From Lentzea albida (GTDB lineage: Bacteria; Actinomycetota; Actinomycetes; Mycobacteriales; Pseudonocardiaceae), in assembly GCF_900111005.1 (NCBI RefSeq), contig NZ_FOFV01000005.1, positions 310,001 through 374,000 on the forward strand: a stretch of DNA of 64,000 bases, written 5' to 3'. Numbering within the stretch: the stretch's first letter is position 1; every line of letters begins with the position of its first letter. Under the pieces are notes generated by a model. The model did not search any database. It was not told where the DNA came from and was given only the letters and a program-made list of their open reading frames with translations. This document shows positions 1-7,828 of this stretch, piece after piece. The position numbers and the translations under genes were made by a program.

Positions 1-1
1 G

Positions 2-1675
2 CGGGCGCTCTCGTCCTCCGAGCTCGGTGCGCTGGCGTCGGAGGTCCGGTCGTTCCTGATCTCGAAAGTGCACCGGACCGGTGGTCACCTCGGGCCGAAC
101 CTGGGTGCCGTCGAGCTGACGATCGCGGTGCACCGGGTGTTCACCTCGCCGGTCGACGTGGTGCTGTTCGACACCGGGCACCAGTCGTACATGCACAAGA
201 TGCTGACGGGCCGGTGCTCGGACTTCGACTCGTTGCGGCAGGCCGGCGGCATGTCGGGGTACCCGTCGGCGGCCGAGTCCGCGCACGACGTCGTCGAGAA
301 CTCGCACGCCTCGACGGCACTGTCCTATGCGGACGGTCTGGCCAAGGCGTTCGAACTGGGCGGCACCGAGCGCAGGGTGGTCGCGATCGTCGGTGACGGC
401 GCGCTCACCGGCGGGATGTGCTGGGAGGCGCTGAACAACATCGGCGGTTCGTCGCGCCCGGTCGTGGTGCTGCTCAACGACAACGGCCGCTCGTACGACC
501 CGACCGCCGGTGGTTTCGCGGCGTCGTTGCTGGACGGCACCGCGCGGGGGTTGTTCGAGGCGTTGGGTCTCGCGTACATCGGCGAGGTCGACGGGCACCA
601 CGTGCACGCCGTCGAGAACGCCCTGTGGGAGGCCAAGTCGCTCGGCCGTCCCGTCGTCGTGCACTGCAAGACCGTGAAGGGCAAGGGCTATCCCGCTGCC
701 GAGTCCGACGAGGCCGACCGCATGCACGCGGTCGGCGCCGCGGGTGCCACCGGCGGCCGGACGTGGACCGACGCGTTCTCCGACGAGATCGTGGCGATCG
801 GCGCCGAGCGCCCGGACGTCGTCTGCCTGACCGCGGCGATGCTGGAACCGGTGGGGCTGCGGCCTTTCTCCGAACGCTTCCCGTCGCGCGTGTTCGACGT
901 GGGCATCGCCGAGCAGCACGCCGTGACGTCCGCCGCGGGCATGGCCATGGGCGGCCTGCACCCGGTGGTCGCCGTCTACGCGACGTTCCTGTCCCGCGCG
1001 TTCGACCAGCTGCTGATGGACGTGGCGCTGCACCGGCTCCCGGTGACGTTCGTGCTGGACCGGGCCGGCGTGACCGGTCCGGACGGCGCATCGCACCACG
1101 GCATGTGGGACGCCTCCGTGCTGCCCGTGGTCCCCGGCCTCCGGCTGGCCGCCCCGCGCGACCCGGCGTCCCTGGCCGCACTGCTGCGCGAGGCCGTCGA
1201 GGTGGTGGACGGCCCCACGGTCGTGCGCTACCCGAAAGCCGCGGTGGGGCCGGACGTGCCCGCGGTCCGCCGTGTGGGCCACTTCGACGTGCTGCGCGAG
1301 GCCCCGGACGCCGAGGTGCTCCTCATCGCCGTGGGCCCGCTGGCGGGTGCGTGTCTGGCCGCGGCGGACGAACTGGCGTCGCACGACGTCCGCGTCACCG
1401 TGGTGGACCCGCGCTGGACCGCACCCCTGGACCCGCACCTGGTCAAGTACAGCGGCCGGCACCGCCTCGTCCTGGCCGTCGAGGACACGACGTCGACAGG
1501 CGCCCTGGGAGCACGTCTCGGCCAAGCCCTGACCGGCACGTCCGCGTGCGTGGCGACCTTCGCCCTGCCACCGCGTTTCCTGCCCCACGACTCCCGCGCG
1601 CGCATCCTCCGCGCCCACGGCCTCGACGCCGCGGGCATCACGACGAGCGTGCTGAAGCGCCTCGGCGTGAAGTGA
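2..1675 (+). CDS. dxs: 1-deoxy-D-xylulose-5-phosphate synthase, 5' end missing
   Basis: Thiamine-diphosphate enzyme that condenses pyruvate and glyceraldehyde-3-phosphate in the first step of the MEP isoprenoid pathway. The frame is open from the window edge, so the true start lies upstream; about 558 residues are visible against the family's usual 620-640. Visible landmarks are HRTGGHLGPNLG near the N terminus, the thiamine-diphosphate motif GDGALTGGMCWEALNNIG, and the transketolase C-terminal half with DVGIAEQHAV and DRAGVTGPDG. The last 38 bases overlap the convergent acyltransferase gene. Whether this is the housekeeping copy or a second, specialised copy cannot be told here. Confidence 0.95.
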   Translation, partial: RALSSSELGALASEVRSFLISKVHRTGGHLGPNLGAVELTIAVHRVFTSPVDVVLFDTGHQSYMHKMLTGRCSDFDSLRQAGGMSGYPSAAESAHDVVENSHASTALSYADGLAKAFELGGTERRVVAIVGDGALTGGMCWEALNNIGGSSRPVVVLLNDNGRSYDPTAGGFAASLLDGTARGLFEALGLAYIGEVDGHHVHAVENALWEAKSLGRPVVVHCKTVKGKGYPAAESDEADRMHAVGAAGATGGRTWTDAFSDEIVAIGAERPDVVCLTAAMLEPVGLRPFSERFPSRVFDVGIAEQHAVTSAAGMAMGGLHPVVAVYATFLSRAFDQLLMDVALHRLPVTFVLDRAGVTGPDGASHHGMWDASVLPVVPGLRLAAPRDPASLAALLREAVEVVDGPTVVRYPKAAVGPDVPAVRRVGHFDVLREAPDAEVLLIAVGPLAGACLAAADELASHDVRVTVVDPRWTAPLDPHLVKYSGRHRLVLAVEDTTSTGALGARLGQALTGTSACVATFALPPRFLPHDSRARILRAHGLDAAGITTSVLKRLGVK

Positions 1676-2744
1676 CCACCCACCCGATCCCGAACGACAG
1701 CACGATCGCCGCCGCCCCCACCAACGGCGCCTTCACCTCGGCGGGAAGGTCCAACGGCCGCAACCCGGTGGCGAGCGCGAGCAGGATCGGCCCCTGCACC
1801 ACGAACGCGACGTAAGCCGACCGCGCCAGCCCGTCCACGAACGGCCCCTGGCGCGTCAGCCTGCGCTGAGCCAGCCCGATGAGCCACAGACTCCCGGCCA
1901 CCACCAGGATCCCCTCGACGACGGCCAGCACCGCCGCCTGCCACCGGAAGCCGCCGAGGAACGGCTCCGCGCTCTTCGCCAGGTCCAGCACACCCATCAT
2001 CGCCGCCGCGACCGGCAGGAGCGCGATCGTGCCGATGACGACGTTGCGCGTCATGCGGTAGATCTCGTCCGGCACCCGCTCAGCGAGTTTGCGACCCCCG
2101 ATCGCCCCCAGCAGCAGCATGCCGAGGCACTGCGGCCACCACCACAGGTGCAGGTCCCCGACCTGCCCGCTGCGAGCCGGGAACACCAGCCGCGTCAGGA
2201 ACGTCGTCCCCGCCACCGCCACGGTCATCCCCACGACGGTCCCGCTGGTGATGGCGCGCTCCCTGATCGGCGGCGCCAGCGCGACGCCGACGCTGAAGAT
2301 CAGCAACACCCCCACGAACCACAACGACCCGCTGTCGAGGAACGGGTCCCGATCGGTGAACGCCTGCCACCACGACACATCGCGCCCGGCCCCGTTGTAG
2401 GCGATCCACACGAACGTCGGCCACACCACCAGCGCACTCACGACCCACGGCGTCCCCAGCCGGACGAGCCGCTCGGCGATGAACCGCCGCCGCCCTTTGC
2501 GCTCGATCGAGCCGGGCGTGAAGATCCCGGCCATGAAGTAGAACGTGCCCATGAAGAACAACCCGGACGGCCCGATCAACGCCGCCAGCACCGTCTCCGT
2601 GCCGGGGTGGAACGTGACCTCGTTGACCTCGTCGTAGGGCCAGCCACCGATCGCGGCGTAGCCGAGCAGCGCGTGGCCGCCGATGACCCACGCGACCAGG
2701 ATCACCTTCAGGTTGTCCACTGCGGACAATCTCATGCTTTTCAT
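1638..2744 (-). CDS. Membrane acyltransferase, family 3 (OpgC/OafA type)
   Basis: A 368-residue integral membrane protein with about ten hydrophobic segments. It starts MRLSAVDNLKVILVAWVIGGHALLGY, the N-terminal pattern of acyltransferase family 3, in which the His of the first helix is catalytic. These enzymes move acyl groups onto envelope glycans or secondary metabolites; the acceptor here is unknown. The ATG at 2744 was chosen because GAGGAG lies just upstream. The gene follows the TetR gene on the same strand after 50 bases, so the two are probably co-transcribed and TetR may control it. Its 3' end overlaps dxs. Confidence 0.8.
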   Translation of the reverse strand: MKSMRLSAVDNLKVILVAWVIGGHALLGYAAIGGWPYDEVNEVTFHPGTETVLAALIGPSGLFFMGTFYFMAGIFTPGSIERKGRRRFIAERLVRLGTPWVVSALVVWPTFVWIAYNGAGRDVSWWQAFTDRDPFLDSGSLWFVGVLLIFSVGVALAPPIRERAITSGTVVGMTVAVAGTTFLTRLVFPARSGQVGDLHLWWWPQCLGMLLLGAIGGRKLAERVPDEIYRMTRNVVIGTIALLPVAAAMMGVLDLAKSAEPFLGGFRWQAAVLAVVEGILVVAGSLWLIGLAQRRLTRQGPFVDGLARSAYVAFVVQGPILLALATGLRPLDLPAEVKAPLVGAAAIVLSFGIGWVVTSRRGASARSS

Positions 2745-2794
2745 GGTCCGCTCCTCGTGGCTGTCACGCCAGCGGCCATGCGGGGCCGGCCTCG

Positions 2795-3394
2795 TCAGCC
2801 GGTGAACAGCTGGTCGAGCCGGTAGTCGACGATCTCCGCGGCCCTGGTCGCGTCGTAGGCGCCGACGAGCATCCCGCTGAGCAGCCCGCCGGTCATGATC
2901 GCCAGCGCGTCCGCCTCCAGCTGGAGGTCGAGGCCCGGTGCGATCCGGCCGCGTTGCCGCGCGTGTCCGAGCTGGTCCGCGATCAGGCGCACGAGGTGCG
3001 GCAGCATGGCCTGCTGGTCCGGTGCCTGGCTGCCGCGCGTGACGTCCACGGCGAAGTAGGCGATCTGCACCGCGCACAGCATGCGGCTGCGTTCGTCCGT
3101 CGGCAGGACCCCGAGCACGCACGCGCGGATGACGGCACGTTCGTCACCCGTCCGCGCCGCTTCCGCGATGCCCCTCCCGGCACGCTCGGCGCCCAGTTCG
3201 GTGATCCGTTGCCAGGCGTGGCGCAGCATGTCCTCCTTGGTCGGGAAGTAGTACTGGATCTGGAACATCGACACGCCCGCCTCTGCCGCGACCGCGCGCA
3301 ACGTCACCGCCTGCAGGCCTCGCATCGACGCGATCCGGAAGAGCGCCTCCGCGAGGTCGCGCCGCTTCTCCTCGTGGTCAACGCGTTTGGGCAT
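2795..3394 (-). CDS. TetR family transcriptional regulator
   Basis: A 199-residue one-component repressor. The N-terminal helix-turn-helix runs through about residues 10-55 (AVTLRAVAAEAGVSMFQIQYYFPTKE), and the C-terminal half is a helical ligand-binding domain of TetR_C type. It is divergent from the hydrolase at 3484 and upstream of the acyltransferase on its own strand, the usual arrangement for a local repressor of both. The start MPKRVDHEEKRRD at 3394 fits family length; the frame stays open 26 codons further upstream but would then run into the promoter. Confidence 0.88.
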   Translation of the reverse strand: MPKRVDHEEKRRDLAEALFRIASMRGLQAVTLRAVAAEAGVSMFQIQYYFPTKEDMLRHAWQRITELGAERAGRGIAEAARTGDERAVIRACVLGVLPTDERSRMLCAVQIAYFAVDVTRGSQAPDQQAMLPHLVRLIADQLGHARQRGRIAPGLDLQLEADALAIMTGGLLSGMLVGAYDATRAAEIVDYRLDQLFTG

Positions 3395-3415
3395 GTGATC
3401 ACTCTGGCACAGCGA

Positions 3416-3475
3416 CAGGTGTCGACGGGCACTGCGCGCGGCTGTTACATTGCATCTGCATTGGAAAGACACCTG
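3416..3475. promoter_or_regulatory. Inverted repeat in divergent TetR/hydrolase promoter
   Basis: CAGGTGTC at 3416-3423 and its exact complement GACACCTG at 3468-3475 flank the 89-base divergent intergenic region. TGCATCTGCA lies between the arms. The arms are too far apart for one TetR dimer, so they are more likely two half-sites or part of a loop. Assignment as the operator of the adjacent TetR is inference. Confidence 0.35.
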
Positions 3476-3483
3476 GGGGTGCG

Positions 3484-4347
3484 ATGGTCGGGAAGTTCGT
3501 GGACCAGAAGGCGGCGGATCGCTATTTCGCCACGTACGAGACGATCCGGCGGAAGTGGCCGGTGCCGTCGGAAGAGCTGGACGTGGAGACCCGGTTCGGT
3601 GCGACCCGCGTTCGGCGCAGCGGCACCGGCACGCCGATCGTGCTGCTGCCCGGCGCCATGGGCACGTCGTTGTCCTGGTACCCCTGGGTCGCCGAGCTGG
3701 CGGCCCGGCACACCGTGTACGCCGTCGACGTGATCGGCGAACCGGGGCGCTCGGTCCAGACCCGGCCCTTCGAGAACACCGACGACGAGGCGGATTGGCT
3801 GGCCGACGTCCTCGCGGGCCTCGGTCACGAGAAGGTCCACCTGGTCGGGATCTCGCGCGGCGCCTACCTGGCGCTGAACCTCGCCACCCGGCGCCCCGCC
3901 GGGGTCGCCGGCGTCCTCGCCTTCGAACCGGGCGGGTTCGGGATCGCCTTCCTGAGGTTCGTCCTCTGGAGCCTCGGCGAGCTGTCCCGCTGGTGGCTGC
4001 CCGCCCCGATCCTGCGCCGGGTCAGCGCCGGCGATCCCACCGTGCGCCACACGATGCGCCCGCTGGTGTTCCGCGGCATGAAGTACAAGATCCAGATGGC
4101 TCCGCAGCACGCGTTCACCGACGACGAACTGCGCTCGATCGACGTGCCGACCCACTTCGTGCTGGGCGCACGCAGCTCGCTGCTCAACGCACAGGAACTC
4201 AGCGCGCGCGTCGAGTCCCTCGTCCCGCGCGTGCGCACCGAGATCGTGCCGGGGGCGACACACGCGCTGAACCTGGAGGAGCCCGAGCTGACCATCGCGC
4301 GGATCCTCGCCTTCGCCGGGCAGGACCACGCCGGCCTGCCGGACTGA
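3484..4347 (+). CDS. Alpha/beta hydrolase
   Basis: A 287-residue serine hydrolase of the alpha/beta fold. The nucleophile elbow is GISRG (about residues 123-127), the acid is probably in VLGARSSL, and the catalytic His is in GATHAL near the C terminus. There is no signal peptide, so it should be cytoplasmic. The substrate is unknown; the family includes esterases, haloperoxidases and ring-cleavage-product hydrolases. It is divergent from a TetR regulator and probably induced by that regulator's ligand. The ATG at 3484 follows a G-rich ribosome site (GGGGGTGCG). Confidence 0.85.
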   Translation: MVGKFVDQKAADRYFATYETIRRKWPVPSEELDVETRFGATRVRRSGTGTPIVLLPGAMGTSLSWYPWVAELAARHTVYAVDVIGEPGRSVQTRPFENTDDEADWLADVLAGLGHEKVHLVGISRGAYLALNLATRRPAGVAGVLAFEPGGFGIAFLRFVLWSLGELSRWWLPAPILRRVSAGDPTVRHTMRPLVFRGMKYKIQMAPQHAFTDDELRSIDVPTHFVLGARSSLLNAQELSARVESLVPRVRTEIVPGATHALNLEEPELTIARILAFAGQDHAGLPD

Positions 4348-4359
4348 CCGAGTGCCGAA

Positions 4360-4387
4360 GACCAGGCGTCCTGGGGGTCGCCTGGTC
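4360..4387. terminator. Hairpin between convergent genes
   Basis: GACCAGGCG (4360-4368) pairs perfectly with CGCCTGGTC (4379-4387) across a 10-base loop. It sits in the 49 bases between the stop codons of the hydrolase and the convergent citrate-synthase-like gene. There is no U-tract, as is common for actinomycete terminators. It can act in both directions. Confidence 0.6.
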
Positions 4388-4396
4388 CTCACCCGG

Positions 4397-5518
4397 CTAC
4401 GGCCGGTCCCCCGTGTACACGCCCATCGCGCGGAACCGCAGCCCCGGCTCGCGGTACTCCTCCATCGCGTGCGCGATCCACCCCACGATCCGCGCGATCG
4501 CGAAGATGGCCTCGCCCGCGTCCGCCGGCATCTTGAACATCAGCGCGAACTGCGCCAGGGCCAGGTCGACGTTCGGGAACGACTGCGGCTGGGTGCCCAT
4601 CACCTTGTCCGCCACCAGCTCACCGTGACTGCGCAGCAGCGCGAGCAGGTGGTCGGCGCGGGGGTCCCGGGACCGGTAGACGCGGTGGCCGAAGCCCGGG
4701 ATCGGCTGGCCCGAGCGCAGGTGTTCGGCGAGGGTGCCCATCGGGTCGGACTGCGCCTGGAGCAGGAAGCGGTACGCGATGGTGGTGGCCGCGCCGTGCT
4801 TCTGACCCTCCATGGCGCCCATGCCCGCGGACACGACCGCGTACGGGTTGGCGTGGGCCGAGGCGGCGACCCTCGCCGCCATGGTCGAGATGGCCAGGTC
4901 GTGGTCGGCGAGCAGGATGAGGGCGGCGTTGAGCAGGTCCGGCTGCGGGGGCTCCGGGGACAGGCGGGCCCACAGGCGTTCGGCTATGTCGGTGCCCTGG
5001 GGCCTGCCGGCCATGGGCAGGGACTCGACCACGTCCGCGATGAGGGACTTGGCCGTGGTGACGGCCCTGTCCAGGTCGTAGCGGAGGGGGTCGCCGACGC
5101 TGGCGAGGGCGATGGCGACGCGGACCCGGTCGGTGAGGGTGGCGCTCTCGGGGAGGGCCATCCAGATCTCCTGGCCCTCGGGGAACTGCATGCCCTCCGA
5201 GTCGATCCCGGTCCACAGCCAGTGCGCCACGTCCTCGAAGCGCTTGGTGCCGGCGAGCGCGGGGACCGATCTGCCGCGATAGTGGAGCTGGTCGTTCTCC
5301 AGCAGGGAGATGCGGGTGCGGATGCGATCCGTCACAGCTGCCACCGCTCCGCGCGCACCGGTGCGCTGCGCGAGGGCCTCTACCTCGGCGACACCGAACA
5401 TGCTGGAGCGGTTGACCTTCGTGCTGGTCAGGAGCCCGCGGCTGACGTACGCGTAGACCGTCGCCGGCTTCACGCCGAGGCGACGGGCAGCTTGATTCGT
5501 CGTCAACATTGATTCCAT
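4397..5518 (-). CDS. Citrate-synthase-family protein with N-terminal DNA-binding domain
   Basis: A 373-residue protein made of two parts. Residues 4-50 are a MerR/excisionase-type helix-turn-helix (TTNQAARRLGVKPATVYAYV, then the wing SRGLLTSTK). The remainder is a citrate synthase fold with the two active-site His motifs in GQKHGAATT and PGFGHRVY. The enzyme domain is complete, so it may be catalytic, a sensor of oxaloacetate/acyl-CoA, or both. It is divergent from a plain citrate synthase at 5561, with only 42 bases between starts. The ATG at 5518 lacks a clear ribosome site; an ATG three codons later is possible. Confidence 0.88.
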   Translation of the reverse strand: MESMLTTNQAARRLGVKPATVYAYVSRGLLTSTKVNRSSMFGVAEVEALAQRTGARGAVAAVTDRIRTRISLLENDQLHYRGRSVPALAGTKRFEDVAHWLWTGIDSEGMQFPEGQEIWMALPESATLTDRVRVAIALASVGDPLRYDLDRAVTTAKSLIADVVESLPMAGRPQGTDIAERLWARLSPEPPQPDLLNAALILLADHDLAISTMAARVAASAHANPYAVVSAGMGAMEGQKHGAATTIAYRFLLQAQSDPMGTLAEHLRSGQPIPGFGHRVYRSRDPRADHLLALLRSHGELVADKVMGTQPQSFPNVDLALAQFALMFKMPADAGEAIFAIARIVGWIAHAMEEYREPGLRFRAMGVYTGDRP

Positions 5519-5570
5519 CAACGTTGACTGTACAAGACATGTTGACGGAGCCTGTTGTGCATGTTGATTG
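5503..5570. promoter_or_regulatory. Array of TTGA/TCAA motifs in divergent citrate synthase promoter
   Basis: Four related sites lie within 68 bases: TCAACATTGA (5503-5512), the perfect palindrome TCAACGTTGA (5518-5527), CATGTTGAC (5538-5546) and ATGTTGATTG (5561-5570). They cover both start codons and the whole intergenic region. The AT-rich repeated half-site TGTTGA stands out in this GC-rich DNA. The natural candidate binder is the HTH-citrate synthase encoded next to it; that is inference. Confidence 0.6.
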
Positions 5571-6670
5571 ATGCACCCAAAGGGCTTAAAGACGTCGTCG
5601 TCACCACGACGTCGATCGGGGACGTGAACGGTGCCGCGGGCTACTTCCACTACCGCGGGCACGATGCGATCGAACTGGCCGCCACCCGGTCGTTCGAGGA
5701 CGTGTGGTTCCTCTTCGTCGAGGGCCGGTTGCCGGACGGGGACGAGGCCGCCGAGTTCGCGCGGCGGACCGCCGGGCTGCGGGAACTGCCCGAGTCGATC
5801 CGGGAGGTGCTGCCGGCCATCGCGCGGTCGGGGTGCACGGCGCTGGCCGGACTCAGGACCGCGCTGTCGATGGTGCCGAGCCGGCCGATGTGGGACGCGC
5901 CCATGAGCGACCGCAGGGCCGACGCCCTCAAGGTCAGCGCGATGACGCCGACGATCCTCGCCGCACTGCACCGGATCAAGCATGGACTTGATCCCGTCAA
6001 CCCCAGGGTTGATTTGTCCACCTCGGCGAACTGGTTGTACATGTTGACTGGACTGGAGCCGTCACCGTGGACGAGCCGTGCAGTCGAGCAGTACTTGATC
6101 GCGACGATCGACCACGGCTTCAACGCGTCGACGTTCACGGCACGCGTGGTCGCGAGCGCCGGGGCGGACGTCGTGTCGGCGGTGACGGCGGCGATCGGGA
6201 CCTTCTCCGGGCCGCTGCACGGCGGCGCGCCGGACCGAGCGCTGGAGGCGCTGGACCTCATCGGGTCGCCGGACAACATCGACGCCTGGGTGCGGGAGCG
6301 CATCGAGCAGGGCGACCGGATCATGGGCTTCGGTCACGCCGTCTACAAGACGGAGGACCCGCGGGCACGGCTGCTCAAGGAGATCGCGCTGAAGAGGCCG
6401 ACCGGGCTCACGGACTTCGCGGTCACGGTCGAGCGGCGGGTCACCGAGCTGCTGGCCGAGCTGAAGCCCGGCCGGCAGCTCTACGCGAACGTCGAGTTCT
6501 ACGCCGGCGTGCTGATGGAGCAGTGCGGTGTCCCGCGCGAGATGTTCACGCCGACGTTCGCGTGCAGCCGGGTGATCGGGTGGTGTGCCAACGCGCTCGA
6601 GCAGTCCGAGGACACGAAGATCATCCGCCCGGTCGCCCGCTACACGGGACCGGAACCGGTCATCAGGTGA
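5561..6670 (+). CDS. Citrate synthase / 2-methylcitrate synthase
   Basis: A 369-residue short-type citrate synthase that condenses oxaloacetate with acetyl-CoA (or propionyl-CoA). The active-site His residues are visible in GPLHGGA and GFGHAVYKTEDPRA, and the catalytic Asp region in the C-terminal part; length fits the type II-like actinobacterial enzymes. The ATG at 5561 was chosen with GGAG ten bases upstream; a TTG two codons earlier is in frame. It is divergent from the HTH-fused paralogue, which may control it. Short-type enzymes of this kind include methylcitrate synthases, so the acyl donor is left open. Confidence 0.88.
   Translation: MLIDAPKGLKDVVVTTTSIGDVNGAAGYFHYRGHDAIELAATRSFEDVWFLFVEGRLPDGDEAAEFARRTAGLRELPESIREVLPAIARSGCTALAGLRTALSMVPSRPMWDAPMSDRRADALKVSAMTPTILAALHRIKHGLDPVNPRVDLSTSANWLYMLTGLEPSPWTSRAVEQYLIATIDHGFNASTFTARVVASAGADVVSAVTAAIGTFSGPLHGGAPDRALEALDLIGSPDNIDAWVRERIEQGDRIMGFGHAVYKTEDPRARLLKEIALKRPTGLTDFAVTVERRVTELLAELKPGRQLYANVEFYAGVLMEQCGVPREMFTPTFACSRVIGWCANALEQSEDTKIIRPVARYTGPEPVIR
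5997..6050. promoter_or_regulatory. Operator-like sites inside the citrate synthase gene
   Basis: TCAACCC-CA-GGGTTGA (5997-6012) and GTACATGTTGACTG (6037-6050) lie inside the coding sequence and repeat the half-sites of the divergent promoter. Codons over this stretch (CTT, GAT, GTT, TTG) are less GC-rich than the rest of the gene, as if the DNA itself were constrained. A second binding position for a looping regulator is a reasonable inference. Confidence 0.4.
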
Positions 6671-6812
6671 GGTACCGCAGGTCGTCGCGCACGCGGACGC
6701 GGTCGCGGTCGTTGACGTCGGACGAGCCTGCCAAGCCGGCGTTGCGGTCGCGGTGCCGGTCGAGCCAGACGGAGAGAGCTGCCACTACGAGGACGATCGC
6801 CGCAAGAGTCAT
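6663..6812 (-). CDS. Small membrane protein, 49 residues
   Basis: A short frame starting ATG at 6812, with a hydrophobic N-terminal helix (residues 2-17, LAAIVLVVAALSVWL) followed by a charged Asp/Arg-rich tail ending DDLRYLT. About 88 percent of its codons end in G or C, like the neighbouring real genes, which argues for coding. Its last 8 bases overlap the convergent citrate synthase. No ribosome site is evident, so it may be leaderless. The topology would put the tail in the cytoplasm. No family recognised. Confidence 0.5.
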   Translation of the reverse strand: MTLAAIVLVVAALSVWLDRHRDRNAGLAGSSDVNDRDRVRVRDDLRYLT

Positions 6813-6871
6813 GTCAGTAAGTTTGCGGTCACCAATATCCCGCCAACAGTGGCAGATCTGACGCTGCGCGC

Positions 6872-6877
6872 TAAAAT
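6872..6877 (+). promoter_or_regulatory. Leaderless -10 element
   Basis: TAAAAT ends six bases before the ATG of the AraC-type regulator at 6884, and no ribosome site fits in between. This spacing puts the transcript start at or next to the start codon. Confidence 0.55.
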
Positions 6878-6883
6878 CCTGCC

Positions 6884-7828
6884 ATGCTGCGATCGGTGGC
6901 GGTTCCCCTCATCGACGGCGTCGCGCCGTTCGAGTTCGGCCTGCTCTGCGAGGTCTTCGGCATCGACCGGACCGAGGAGGGCGTGCCGCTGGTCGACTTC
7001 CGGGTGTGCGGGGAGGTCCCGAACGAGCCGGTGCCGACGAGCATCCGCGGCGTGAGCATCACGCCGGAGCACGGGTTCGACGCGCTGCAGAGCGTCGACC
7101 TCGTCGCACTGCCCGCCGCGCGGGTCCGCGACGAGTACCCGGAGAAGCTCGTCAAGGCGCTGAGGGAGACCGGCGCGACGTTGCTCAGCGTGTGCAGCGG
7201 GGCGTTCATCCTGGGTGCGGCCGGACTGCTCGACGACCGGCACTGCACGACGCACTGGCGCGAGGCGCGGATGTTCCAGGAGCGCTTCCCGAAGGCCCGG
7301 CTCGACGCGGACGTGCTGTTCGTGGACGACGGCAACATCATCACCAGCGCCGGCACGGCGGCGGGCATCGACGCCTGCCTGCACCTCGTGCGCAGGGAAC
7401 TCGGCACCAAGGTCGCCAACACCATCGCGCGCCGGATGGTCGTGGCGCCGCAGCGCGACGGCGGCCAGCGGCAGTTCGTGGAGCTCCCCATCCCGGAGTG
7501 CAGCTCCGACAGCCTGGAGCCGGTGCTGGAACGGGTGCTCGACACGATCGCGGACAACCACACGGTGGCGACGATGGCGAAGCTCGCCGTCATGTCCGAA
7601 CGGACCTTCGCGCGCAGGTTCGCCGCGGAGACCGGCACCACCCCGAACAAGTGGCTGTCACTCCAACGGGTGCTTCACGCGCGCAGGCTGCTCGAAGAGA
7701 CCGACCTGGACGTCGACGCGGTCGCGACCAGGTCAGGCTTCGGAACAGCCGCTCTCCTGCGGCACCACTTCCATCGCGTCGTCGGCGTCGCACCGAGCGA
7801 CTACCGCCGCACATTCTCCTGTCGTTAA
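6884..7828 (+). CDS. DJ-1/PfpI-AraC transcriptional regulator (GlxA/FtrA type)
   Basis: A 314-residue regulator. Residues 4-170 form a DJ-1/glutamine-amidotransferase-like sensor domain with the nucleophile-elbow pattern LLSVCSGAFILGAAGLL. Residues about 225-310 hold the two helix-turn-helix motifs of AraC (MAKLAVMSERTFARRF; VATRSGFGTAALLRHHF). Relatives respond to amino acid or amine metabolites and often activate a nearby catabolic gene, but no obvious target lies next to it here. The ATG sits just after a -10 box. Its 3' end overlaps the convergent MarR gene by 96 bases. Confidence 0.9.
   Translation: MLRSVAVPLIDGVAPFEFGLLCEVFGIDRTEEGVPLVDFRVCGEVPNEPVPTSIRGVSITPEHGFDALQSVDLVALPAARVRDEYPEKLVKALRETGATLLSVCSGAFILGAAGLLDDRHCTTHWREARMFQERFPKARLDADVLFVDDGNIITSAGTAAGIDACLHLVRRELGTKVANTIARRMVVAPQRDGGQRQFVELPIPECSSDSLEPVLERVLDTIADNHTVATMAKLAVMSERTFARRFAAETGTTPNKWLSLQRVLHARRLLEETDLDVDAVATRSGFGTAALLRHHFHRVVGVAPSDYRRTFSCR

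Noticed and set aside
7733..7828. Frameshift or lost stop in the MarR gene because of its 96-base overlap with the AraC-type gene
   Set aside because: Both frames remain open with normal codon use to their stops, and long convergent overlaps recur in this window, so there is no positive evidence for a broken gene.
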